From: Begonia masoniana | Taxonomy: Eukaryota > Streptophyta > Magnoliopsida > Cucurbitales > Begoniaceae | Length of the DNA stretch: 64,000 bases | Assembly: GCA_022432975.1 (NCBI GenBank) | Contig: CM039510.1 | Location: forward strand, 10,074,414 to 10,138,413 | Direction: 5' to 3' | Translations under genes and position numbers: made by a program | The notes under the pieces: generated by a model | What the model saw: the letters and a program-made list of their open reading frames with translations, nothing else | The model's database searches: none | What the model was told of the DNA's origin: nothing | Shown here: positions 28,623 through 39,084 of the stretch, one piece after another | Position numbering within the stretch: position 1 is the first letter of the stretch | Layout of the letters: the number at the start of each line of letters is the position of its first letter

Positions 28623-30744
28623 CCTTTGTAAAATTCACGAGAATTTGACGATTGTTTATAGAACTATAAATTATATATATTACATATATATTTTAAATTT
28701 TAAGCGTGAGACCTTCAAATAAATGATATAGAGTCACTAAAGAGGTTCGTATTCATAAAGTATATTTTGAATATGACTTAGCTAGACAAAATTATATTGT
28801 TTTAATAATTTTTGTTAAATAAAATATAGAATAAATGATTTCATCGTAATGATAATCATTTTAATTGATTTTATTTAAAATAAATTTTTAGTTTATTTTA
28901 ATTTATTTTTTGATTTACTCAGTATAATTTTATTAGTTATATTTCTTACATCTTGTGCTTCAAAAATAAATTAAATTAGTAGTTGAGAATGTTAATACAA
29001 CTTCAATGAAATAAATTTCTTTAGATTTTGTTCGAATGTAATGAATTAATTATTCAATTAAGAACTAATGTTGGTCAATGATAAAGATGTTAAAAATAGA
29101 ACACAAATGCAAAAAATAAAAATAAATGAACACAAAAATCTAATGTGAAAAAAAAAAAATTCATTTGGAAAAACCACATTGAGAATAAAAAAATCTACTA
29201 TGAAAATCAAATCACAACCATGAGTTTTGAGACTTAAGGTTACATGTATATACCTAATAAAGCAAAACTCTAACGAAGATCCGTTATATGGGCCTATCAG
29301 ACCAACCCAAAAACGATCAAGATTATCAAACTCTAACAATTTCTACCATTACATGAATTCTATATAAATGAATCACATGCGAGTTTTTCGACCTGATCCA
29401 AAATGAATTCATGTCATTGAAATTTACACTATCTATCTAGATAAAAAACTCTAACGTAAGAAACAAATTTTTCAAACCTCGACAAGAAAAAAAGAACCCT
29501 CTCCTCCTCTACTGAAAAACACCCTAAGGCGAATTCAACAACTAATGTTGACTAAGTTTAAGCAACTCTTAAATAAAAATGACAACATATTCTCAGAACC
29601 CAACATAGGATCATCCAAATCCATCTAGGCAAGTACAATTCACATTTTACCTACTTTAACAAAAAACTTATTTTCGATCCAAAAGCAGAATATCAAAGAA
29701 CTCATCTTACAAACCACAACCTCTAACAAAATATACGCCCTAGAAAGAAAACCCAAAATTCTAAGAGAAATAATTAGAATCCGTATGGTTGAAATTGAAT
29801 CAAAACAAAATAGCCAAAAACCGAAGAGTCCAAAAATTCTAAATAAATAAAGTTTGGATTTTTAATTTTAAAATACAACCTGAAAATTTAAATATTCTCG
29901 CTAATAACATATCAGCTTCAAAATATCAAAATAAATTCGTCTAAAAATCATAGATATCTTATGATCCAAACAAATAAATTGGATTTTATACCAATAAAAT
30001 TCTCCACAAATCAATATTGTATTTCAAAGAGTGAATTTTTACTCAATAATTCACCAAAAAATCAAATATTTCAACCAAAGAACAAATCAACAGGAAAACC
30101 TGTCAATAATGAAATCTACAAACAACCAATACCAAAAAATATTTGTCAACCAAAACTCGCCAAATCAACTTCTAATCATTTGCTTACTTAAATATGTAAA
30201 ACTAATATCTTACTTCCAATTTATAAAATAGCAAAAGTAAGGAAAAGAGAAGAAATCACCGATATGTTAATGCGGTTTGGTCTAACTGTTTATATCTTCG
30301 CACCAAAACTTCTCTTTAAAGATTCAATTTCACTAAATTCATTTACACTTGACTGAACTTTCGTGCGTCAATAGAGTCTTTAAAATATTTCAAGATTTCA
30401 ATTTTTTCTCAAACTCAAGGAAAGAAAGAAGGTAATTTTGAGAAGTAATGACAAAGTAACTCTCACCAATCTACCACTAGCGTGTGCATGTGAGAGTTCA
30501 TGTCCAAAAATACAACTTAAATAGTTTTGCTCTAAAATCTAGTAATTGTACAAATAATGAGTGATTCTATTTATAGATTCACACTAAAATTCCAGTTGTT
30601 GACTGAACTCTTCTAGTTTTTGGTCGACAGCGAGATAACTGTCATGACTTCTTCTTGAAATTCGTTGGTCGACCACTCCCTTGTTCAGTTGACTAGCTCT
30701 TGAATCTTATGACTTAATTTTGAAATTTTTAATGATCTCAAGTA
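28623..30744. other. 2.1-kb AT-rich tract with probable copia LTR remnants
   Basis: No gene. On the minus strand 29,060-29,220 reads like the R/U5 part of a copia LTR (CTCAATGTGGTTTTTCCAAA.., then GATTTTTGTGTTCATTT). On the minus strand 30,250-30,735 contains CTATAAATAG (near 30,570) and two GGTCGAC words, reminiscent of SIRE-type LTRs like the one at 3,557. Short frames at 29,961-30,231 are low-complexity and not credible genes. Confidence 0.35.
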
Positions 30745-32229
30745 GGCAAACATCCGAGCCCCGCTCATTTGACGGCCACGCATTAACCTACAGAGCAAGA
30801 TCGGCCAGCTCACATTCGGATCCCTCCCCATTGGACGGCCGCACACGATCTCCTCCCACATCGATCATAGAACCCTCTAGTGCTCCACTTGCACGTTAAC
30901 GACGAGGCGTTCATACTCACGACACTTACGTATTTTCAACGATACATCTCTTATAGAGTTCCTCGCAAGTGCTTCCCCAGCACCCTGCGCAACCTGGTGA
31001 CTCCACTCGAAACCACATTTCATTCATTTTTATCTTTTTACGGTTCATGCTCACCTTTCACACCATACGCAAAAACTCATTTTTGTAGCTTAAAACATGA
31101 TGCATGAGACTCACACAATACTCAAACACAAACCAAAATGACAACTAAACAATAAACCTTACCGTTCCAAGGTGTAGGCTCGAAGGCAAAACAAATACAC
31201 TCTGCTACTTACCTGATTTCCCGGCACATGCTTAATTACTTCAACTAGGCTACCTGGTCGTTCGTCAACCTAACAAATAGGGAAAACTCACTTAGTACCA
31301 ACCTCATAAATTCTAAAAAAAAATTACCTAAACCAAAACTAACAACACATTTAACAATTTCTAAAGTCTAAAACCCTAAAACCAGAAAATTCCTACAATT
31401 TTAGTGTCCAAATTTCCATTGGCCATAACTTACTCGTTTTTCAACGGATTTAAACTTTCCACCTCATTCCGTAAACCTATATACATCTCCTATCCATTGA
31501 AACAATCAAAATTAACAACCAAACAACTTGGCCAATCAGAAATCACCAAAACAGAATCGGTCAACATTGTTTCCAAAATCAGTTTTTCACAAACTCACAT
31601 CCATTCTCCAATCTATCCACCTAAATACCCTAAACTAACAATTCTAAAGTTTAAACCAACAATTTAACAAGAAAACTCACCAAGAAAACCAAAAATTTGG
31701 AGTCCTCTTTTAGGGTTTCTCAAACCCTAACCAAACTCATTCAAAACACCATCAAAATACCAAAAACTTTCACCTAGATGCATTACCAACAAAACCTAAC
31801 TCAAATATACCTTAAATCTTGATGAGGATTGAAGAGAGGAAGAGAGGGAACTCTTCAATGGCTGCTCTACGAAGGAGGAAGGGGAAGAAGACAATAAAAT
31901 TGTCTTCCAACCCTAAAATTCCTCCTTTTATAAAACAATATTTTTCACCTTTTTTATTTTTCCCACCAAAACCCACATTTTATAAAACAACCTCCCCATT
32001 TTGCTCTCTCCCTCATTCCAACGTGAAATCCCTCTCATTCAAACACTTCTCTTCCTTCTTTCTATTGTCTCATAATTCTTTTGACTTTTCAACATTCCTT
32101 TTTGACTTTGCAACACTCTTTTTCTTCTCCTTGCATCAAACTTGAAACCTTCATCACATTAACATTAAACTATCCTAACTCATCTAATCTAAGGCTACGC
32201 GCGTTATAGGAAATTTCTGGGTGTTACAT
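30745..32229 (-). mobile_element. Ty3/gypsy LTR (probably solo), minus orientation; distal end uncertain
   Basis: The minus strand starts at 32,229 with TGTAACACCCAGAAATTTCC, a standard gypsy LTR start. It continues through a TATAAAA-containing region (about 31,926) and a leader with AACCCTAA-like words. The other end is placed near 30,745 by change of composition only, and no matching target duplication was found. Its start lies directly against the end of copia-1, whose terminal bases may be lost here. Confidence 0.55.
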
Positions 32230-32399
32230 AGTAGAGCTTCTTCATCTCAGAAAATACTGAAAATTCACAAACACTTATAACTAATTAACTGCCACTCATC
32301 AATAGACTAAAGTAAAACAAGCTCATCTCAGTATTCCTGTACTCCAACATTCATATGTCTACTTATTGGCATTTTAGCTATTGTAGTAGTCTCCCTCAA

Positions 32400-33450
32400 G
32401 ATGGAGAATGAAGATCTATCATTTACATCTTGCATAAAAGTTCATGAAAAGTTCCAGAAGACATGGTTTTGTAAGAATGTCAGCAATTTGATGTTTAGAA
32501 GAATCAAGTCACGTTTTAAGACATTTTAGTTGAAGTTGATGTCGCACAATATGACAATCAATCTCTATATGTTTTGTGCCTTCATGAAAAATAGGATTTG
32601 CTACAATATGTAAGGCAAATTGACTGTCACAAAATAAAAGAGCTGTTGTAGAATAAATTATCTGAAAATCATCAAGAAGAGCTCGCAACTAAATTAATTC
32701 ACAAGTAACTTGAGTCATGGCTCTATACTCAACCTCAGCCATGGATTTGGACATCGTCGGTTGTTTCTTCGACTTCTATGAAATTAATGAATTTCCAAGA
32801 AAAACATAAAAACTGGTAATTGATCGTCTCGAATTTGTACATGTGCCCCAATCAGAATCGCTAAAGGCCTTGAGCTGAATTGAAGAAGATGTCGAATAAA
32901 ACAACCCCTTACTAGGAGAATCCTTAATATATCTCACAATCTGACATGCCGCCTATAAATGAGATGATCTTTGTTGGGACAAAAACTGACTTAATCTATT
33001 CATTAAAAAGAAATGTCTAGCTGAGTAATGGTAAGATATAAAAGTGTACCAATAAGCCTTCTAAACATTTGGATCTTGTAATGGAGTTCCACTGTCAATT
33101 GACAATTTGCAATTAACATCCATAGGCATTGAAGCTGGTTTACGACCAAGATATCACTATTTTCCAACAATTGTAGAGCATAATGTTGTTGGTAAAGAGA
33201 GATTCCTGTACTATTTCGTGCAATTTCAATACCTAAAAAAAAATTAAAATTGCCTTGATCTTTCAGCTTGAACTTTTTGTGCAACAGTTCTTTGAATTGA
33301 GTCACATCACTCATGGAATTGCCCATCAATATTATGTCATCAACATAAACTAGAATATCAATAAATGATTCTGATTTAAATCAGACAAATAATAAAGTAT
33401 CAGGAGCAGATTGAGTAAAACCATAACTAATTAGTGCAGTTAAACACTTT
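32400..33450 (-). pseudogene. Copia-1 pol, C-terminal RT and RNase H part
   Basis: Reading the minus strand from 33,450 downwards: the RT active-site motif YVDDIIL (about 33,340), then KKFKLKDQGN..FFLGIEI and the segment to LLYLTITQLDISF (33,329-33,003). Next come RNase H words MAEVEYRAM (about 32,730), LLFCDSQFALHIVANPIFHE and GTKHIEIDCHIVRHQ (about 32,560), and finally IADILTKP (near 32,480). Frameshifts and stops interrupt it. It joins functionally to 41,504 onward across the gypsy insertion. Confidence 0.85.
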
Positions 33451-33798
33451 TAAATTGTAATATCCGGCTTTACGGGATATTAATATTTTAATATATAATG
33501 GTATTTTTGTAAATATGTCAAATCAAGCTCATTTTACGAACAGAAGGTTTCGTTGGGATCCTAATTATTAATATGGATTTTAAGAAATTTACGAGAATTT
33601 TCGGAGCAGTAACGCTTAATTCCGAGTAATTATGTTTCTCGTAATATAAAGGACGTTTTAATAAAAATAGTAAACGTAGTCCGATTTGCGAACGGACAGT
33701 TTTATTGGGACCCTAATAGTAAGTTGGACTTATTGGTGAAATAAGGAGATTTGGTGAAACCGAATAGTTAGCCGATTAACGAAACGAAGGACGAAACG

Positions 33799-33807
33799 TA
33801 TATAAAA
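33799..33807 (+). promoter_or_regulatory. TATA box of the 5' LTR
   Basis: TATATAAAA at 33,799-33,807, conserved at 39,428-39,436 in the 3' LTR, followed within about 80 bp by a CT-rich leader (CTCTTCTCCCTCATTTCTC). Position about 345 bp into the LTR fits U3 ending nearby. Transcription start not determined. Confidence 0.5.
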
Positions 33808-34892
33808 AAACAAAGGAAGGGCAAAACGGTCATTTTCAAATCAATTATATTAATATAGGATAATCACTCTTCTCCCTCATTTCTCTCTTCTCTATGCCCG
33901 CGAGAACCAGAGGCGAATTCCTCCCTCTCCCGCGGCGATTCCCCTCTACCGACCTCCGTTTCTCCTCCGACCGATCTCTGTTCTTCACGTTTTCTCCTCC
34001 GATCAACGTTTTAGGTAAGATTCTACAGCTTTCGGACGTTAGTTTTCAGTTTTAACGAAGTTATACGGTTAGGGTTTTCGTTTAGGGTTTCGTTAAAAAC
34101 GCGATTTAGGATTCGAGATTGATAGGTTTATCGAGTTTATGGATATAAAGGACGTATTGACGTTATTGGACGAAGTTAAACTAATTTGTGAGAAATGTTG
34201 AATTTAATGAATTTCGGGTTTTTGGAAAAGCTCGTTATTGGATGTTTCGTAGAATCGAGCGCGAATTGGTTGTTGAAATGCCTCGATTAATTAAGTTATA
34301 GCTTTAGAAGAATTTCCTTAGTTAAAGATTTCATTAATTTGGACATTAACGGTTCAAACGCATTTTATTGATAATTGTTGTGAATTGCCTTAGGTGAACC
34401 ACGCTCGTGGACGGAGCTAGCATTCGATGGACGTCAGGTAAGTTCTCGTGACTTACTCTGGCCGATTGGCCTACACCGTACTTCGATGTCGCGTCGAGGA
34501 TCTTTGAGTATTATGTGTTTAAATTGCTTTGGTTGGGTAGCTAGGTTTAAACGTTTTTGTAGGTTATTTCCTTTACAGTCTTGATGGTACGCATGTTGGT
34601 TGTTTATTTTATGTTTATATCTGTTCATGCATCATAGTTTTAAAAACGTCATGAAAACGAATTTACGCATAGTTTTCATGAAAAAGAAATGCACGTAAAG
34701 GCAAGTAAAGTATCATGTAAACAACCCTCTGAATGTGGTTATCGGGGTGAGGTTCAGACCCGGCGTTCAGTGGTGAGCGGGTTTCCCTCCCTTCAGATGG
34801 TATGGGCTGTCTAACCGCTTGACGTGCCCTATCCATCTGCCGAGTGATAGGCTTCGGTAACCAAAAGAATGTCACGGTGAGAATGAATGAAT

Positions 34893-36024
34893 GAATGAAT
34901 GAGGAAATGCATGAGTGACGGTGTTATAAAAATTGCACATACATGTTCATGCATAAGCATTTACGTAGAACTTACTGAGCCTTTAGCTCATAGTGTGTCT
35001 GTATGGTGTAGGTGATCGTGATACATGTGAGGATGAGATCCCTCCACCCGAGGCATGAACAGTTGATGAAGAATGGCCCGTGGGAGTGTGCTGAGCAGTC
35101 GGTTAGCATTTTAACCCATGGGGATGTAGGTATATGTTTTGGGGACACGATATGAATATGTATAAGGTTAGAACATTTTAGGATGTTAGTCTGATAGTGG
35201 ATAGGTTTGATGTTTTAAATGCTTTGGTAAACTGTTTTATAAAACGTTTTGTAATGGTTCTATTTAGATTTTTATGAATTGTTGATGATTTAAAATAGGT
35301 GGAAATGTATAGTTTTCAAACAAATCCATGAAGTTTGTTTTCACAAAAGTTTAATTGGTGGTTTATGAACTGAGTAATGAGTTAAGTTCTGTTGTAGTTT
35401 AAGGGGAAAAAGTATAGAAGTGGATATGTGCAGGATGAGAATTGAAGGAAAAATTGAAGAATGAATGAGGAAATGCATGAGTGACGGGTTCTATAAAAAT
35501 TGCACATACATGTTCATGCATAAGCATTTCGTAGAACTTACTGAGCCTTTAGTCATAGTGTGTCTGTATGGTGTAGGTGATCGTGATACATGTGAGGATG
35601 AGATCCCTCCACCCGAGGCATGAACAGTGCTGACGAAATGGCCGTGGGAGTGTGCTGAGCAGTCGGTTAGCATTTTAACCCATGGGGATGTAGGTATATG
35701 TTTTGGGGACACGATATGAATATGTATAAGGTTAGAACATTTTAGGATGTTTAAGTCTGATAGTGGATAGGTTTGATGTTTTAAATGCTTTGGTAAACTG
35801 TTTTATAAAACGTTTTGTAATGGTTCTATTTAGATTTTTATGAATTGTTGATGATTTAAAATAGGTGGAAATGTATAGTTTTCAAACAAATCCATGAAGT
35901 TTGTTTTCACAAAAGTTTAATTGGTGGTTTATGAACTGAGTAATGAGTTAAGTTCTGTTGTAGTTTAAGGGGAAAAAGTATAGAAGTGGATATGTGCAGG
36001 ATGAGAATTGAAGGAAAAATTGAA
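34893..36024 (+). repeat. 566-bp tandem duplication inside the 5' LTR
   Basis: About 34,893-35,458 and 35,459-36,024 are near-identical direct repeats with an offset of 566 bp, measured at GAGGAAATGC (34,901 and 35,467). The 3' LTR has one copy. The junction falls in a GAATGA-rich run, suggesting slippage or microhomology. The second copy has a few small deletions (for example CATTTCGTAG for CATTTACGTAG). Confidence 0.92.
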
Positions 36025-36030
36025 GGAAGA

Positions 36031-36064
36031 ATGCTCTCTGGAGTTCTCGGATTCCAGAGAGCAT
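36031..36064. other. Hairpin near the 3' end of the 5' LTR
   Basis: ATGCTCTCTGGA and its reverse complement TCCAGAGAGCAT form a 12-bp perfect stem around GTTCTCGGAT. The 3' LTR counterpart (41,097-41,130) extends the stem to 14 bp. Confidence 0.85.
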
Positions 36065-36436
36065 GTAAAGAAAAATAGAAAAGAGAAAGGAGGAGGTGAG
36101 TGGCGATCGGGCGCAGGAGTGTGAGGCGACTGATCGCGTGTGGATGCGGCGATTGGGCGCGGCATTGATCGCTGTGACAGCGATCGATCGCCGAGATTGA
36201 TTGCTGATGCAGCGATCGATCGCCTTCAAGTCTTCTGGGACAAATGACTCTTCTGCCCTCCCTCTTTTAGCCGGTTGTTTTATAGTTAAATAAATTGTTT
36301 TAATTAGTTTTAAAATGTTTTATTCAATTGATTTTAATTATTTTCAAATTGTTTTCCGTATAAACGCTAAGTATAAAAGAAAATGAAAATTTATATGGGT
36401 AAAAAAATGGGAACAGTATTAGGGTCGCTACAATTA

Positions 36437-36448
36437 TGGTATCAGAGC
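36437..36448 (+). promoter_or_regulatory. Primer binding site, initiator tRNA-Met type
   Basis: TGGTATCAGAGC, an exact match to the usual plant retrotransposon PBS complementary to the 3' end of initiator tRNA-Met, four bases after the LTR end CA at 36,432. Confidence 0.93.
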
Positions 36449-36592
36449 CCCTGGGTTTTAAAATCGATTCTGTAGACTGCTCGACTGCACAGCTACTACG
36501 CGGACATCCTTCCTTAACTGTAAGTATGTTTACTGCTTTGTTTGATTTTGTATCTTAGGATTATTTGTTTTAATTCTTATAGGAGTTAGAAA

Positions 36593-37684
36593 ATGGTTCG
36601 AGGAAAGGATCCTAGAGATGACGCGTTAGATCGACTTACGGAGTTGCTGGACCGTCAGTCTCAGCACATGGACCAGCAAGCACAACAAATTGAGAACCTA
36701 GTGAACCGAGACAACCAGAGGGCCCAAGATTTGATAGTTCCTAATAATCAGGGTATGCAAAAGTTCCAAAGCCTGCAGCCTCCAGTGTTCGATGGCCAAT
36801 CATCGGATCCAACCGTTGCGGAAGAATGGATCCGGGTTATGGAGGATATGTTGGAGTATGCCGAGGTGGGGAATGGGAGTAAGGTAGCTTATGTTACCTT
36901 CTACTTGGCGATGGATGCCCGTTTCTGGTGGGATTCGATTAAAGCTACTACGGACGTGACGATTATGACGTGGGATCTGTTCAAGGCCATATTTTTCGAT
37001 AAGTATTTCAACCGCACAGTGAGGGCGGTAAAGAGGAATGAGTTCACACAGCTAAAGCAGACAGGTTCGGTTGCAGAGTATATAAGGAAGTTCGAGGCTT
37101 TGTCACGATTTGCACCACGTCTTGTCAGCGACAATGAAGAAAAGGTGCACCAGTTTATTGAGGGACTAGATCCAGAGATTCGGATGCACGTTATTGTATC
37201 AGGTATTATTGATGTCCCATATTCCGACATCGCAGCTAGAGCTCTGGACATTGAGGCTGCCAGGGCGACTTGTGTTAGGCCGAAGGAGCCAGCTAAGGGC
37301 TTCTTTCGTGAGCTTCCTCAGACCCAGAATCAAGGCTGGCAACCGAGGGGACAACAGCAAACACAACCACGGGGAGCGAAGAGGCCCTATGACGGAACGG
37401 GCGACCAAGGAAAGGGAAAGCAAGTCCAAGAATCTACTCAGAAGCCTATATGCCCGAAGTGCTCGAGACCTCATTTTGGTGCCTGTAAATTGGGTACAGA
37501 CAAGTGCTACAGATGCGGAGAGGTGGGCCACTATGCACTACATTGTCCGAGGACTGCTACTGACCAGAAGAAAGTTGCCCCAAGAATATTTGCTTTTATT
37601 GAGCCCGGTGACGTCGACGATAGCATCCAGCCATCTCTAATTGCAGGTACCGTCTTAATTACCTCTACGACAATATGTGTATAA
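36593..37684 (+). CDS. Ty3/gypsy gag polyprotein, 363 aa, intact
   Basis: Gag packages retrotransposon RNA into virus-like particles. The ORF starts about 145 bp after the PBS at the first ATG (MVRGKDPRDD) and has no internal stop. It has an N-terminal coiled-coil-like Gln-rich stretch (residues about 15-55), the retrotransposon gag domain (about 65-235; words PPVFDG, AEEWI, FWWDSIK, TWDLFKAIFFDKYF, RNEFTQLKQ, EFIEGLDP-like FIEGLDPEIR), a basic Gln-rich linker (about 245-285) and two zinc-binding segments: CPKCSRPHFGAC and CYRCGEVGHYALHC (about 305-319). The frame ends about 15 residues after the point where aspartic protease normally begins, at a TA-rich microsatellite (37,684-37,715). No pol follows. 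An intact gag beside absent pol suggests selection for gag or recent origin. Confidence 0.93.
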   Translation: MVRGKDPRDDALDRLTELLDRQSQHMDQQAQQIENLVNRDNQRAQDLIVPNNQGMQKFQSLQPPVFDGQSSDPTVAEEWIRVMEDMLEYAEVGNGSKVAYVTFYLAMDARFWWDSIKATTDVTIMTWDLFKAIFFDKYFNRTVRAVKRNEFTQLKQTGSVAEYIRKFEALSRFAPRLVSDNEEKVHQFIEGLDPEIRMHVIVSGIIDVPYSDIAARALDIEAARATCVRPKEPAKGFFRELPQTQNQGWQPRGQQQTQPRGAKRPYDGTGDQGKGKQVQESTQKPICPKCSRPHFGACKLGTDKCYRCGEVGHYALHCPRTATDQKKVAPRIFAFIEPGDVDDSIQPSLIAGTVLITSTTICV

Positions 37685-39084
37685 TAAAAAAATATATATA
37701 TATTAATAATAATATTAGGTTCAGAAATAGAAATGTAAGAAAATAGAAGGTGGGTAAGAAGAATTACTAGCCTAACCTCGAAGAGAAGACAGTAGGCTAC
37801 ATATGGGACAATAAAGACCATGTAAGAATGTAGTTATACGTTAGTAGGATTAATTTGACTTAATCAACGGAGTTTGCGCACTGAAGGTTTAGTAACAATT
37901 AGAGGAATACACCCTATGAGATATGATTTTTAAGTAGGTAGGAATTATGTCTAATTGGCAACCCCTTAGAGTATCAGAACGCGACTAATCGAGAAAGATG
38001 AAAGTTTAGATGTAAACCTATAGAGGGATGCCCTAGACTGTTGAAATGCTGACAGTGTGTTTAAATAGATGAAGGGGTATCGAAAAATTCGTATATTGGG
38101 ATTCGTGTGAAGTTGAGAGTGTCTAGACGAAGATAGAATACAAGAGCTAAACTTAGGATAATTGTCCAGTAGAATAGTTAAAACCTGACAAGGAGGAGCG
38201 AAAGGTGGTAAGATTAGTTAATAGATTCGATGTAGTCCTTGTGTGAAATTAGGAAAGAAGTAAAAGAGATTGTTGGGATTAAATGAGATGTTAAGATTGG
38301 AAGTATAGGTTGACGTTTAAAGGCCAGCAAATTGTGAAATTTGCGAATTTTAGAATAAAGAGAACGAGAATTTTCACTGAAAACATCTAAGTAAGCCTAG
38401 AAGTGAGGCTAAGTTAGCAAATTTTCAAGTGTTCAACGTGTGTTTGGCAGGTCAAGGCCAATAACTACATAAGTGACCTAAGGTTATAACGTGCAGATTA
38501 GAGCACATCAAGGGTGGAAATTGTGGAATTGACAGCACCCGGAGTTAATAGAGATCTAAGATAGACAAAAAGGTGTAACGTAAGTAGTATGAGAATTTTA
38601 GTTAAGAATATAGTGATAGAATTCAGGGACGAAACTAAGAATGGATGTGATGCTTATAAGAAATTTCGGTGACATAGTTTGAGGAATATAACAGTGTGAA
38701 CTTAGTTGTGAAACCCACCCTGAAATAACTGGTGGGATTGGTAAGTTGCCCCGGGAAAGTGTGTGACTTAGGAGAATTGGTAAGACTTAATTTGTAAGTA
38801 AAGACAGGTACAGCCCAATTGAGAGTAGAGATTACGAAGTTAAGGCTAATGTTGGAAGGTATAGTCGAAGTTTTGGTTTAGAATCATAGAGATTGACCCT
38901 AGATATGATGGGATCAGAGTTAATAATGTGAAGTTCGAATTTTGTAGAGATAGAGGGAAGAGACTTGGAAAAAAATTGAGAGACTGTAAGTTGAAGTATA
39001 AGACCGCAGGACATGAGACGGTAATGCCAAGGGCTATAATTAAGTCAAATTTTGAGGACAAAATTTTAAATAAGGTGGATGGAA
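37685..39084 (+). other. Non-coding internal region of the TR-GAG-like element, with PPT-like end
   Basis: About 1.4 kb, purine-rich on the plus strand, rich in stops in all frames, and without RT, RNase H, integrase or chromodomain motifs. It opens with a TA/TAA microsatellite. Just before the 3' LTR, about 39,040-39,084 reads AATTTTGAGGACAAAATTTTAAATAAGGTGGATGGAA, like the C-terminal pol codons (FEDKIL) plus a diverged polypurine tract seen before gypsy 3' LTRs. The pol gene thus seems replaced or deleted between the protease start and its last codons. Confidence 0.7.

Larger units (their letters stand above)
33456..36432 (+). repeat. 5' LTR of the gypsy TR-GAG-like element (2,977 bp, carries an internal duplication)
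   Basis: It aligns end to end with the LTR at 39,085-41,498 at high identity, but is 563 bp longer because of a tandem duplication (about 34,893-36,024). It begins TG and ends CA, with the PBS four bases downstream. A TATATAAAA box lies at 33,799. Confidence 0.95.

Noticed and set aside
31370..31740. Interstitial telomeric repeats
   Set aside because: AAACCCTAA words are isolated and not in tandem; they belong to the LTR leader.
30745..32229. Exact TSD for the gypsy LTR ending at 32,229
   Set aside because: No copy of the flanking TAGTA was found at a plausible left end, so the left boundary is reported as uncertain.
37199..37640. Overlapping frames on both strands across the gypsy gag
   Set aside because: Shadows of the intact gag ORF, with no domain content of their own.
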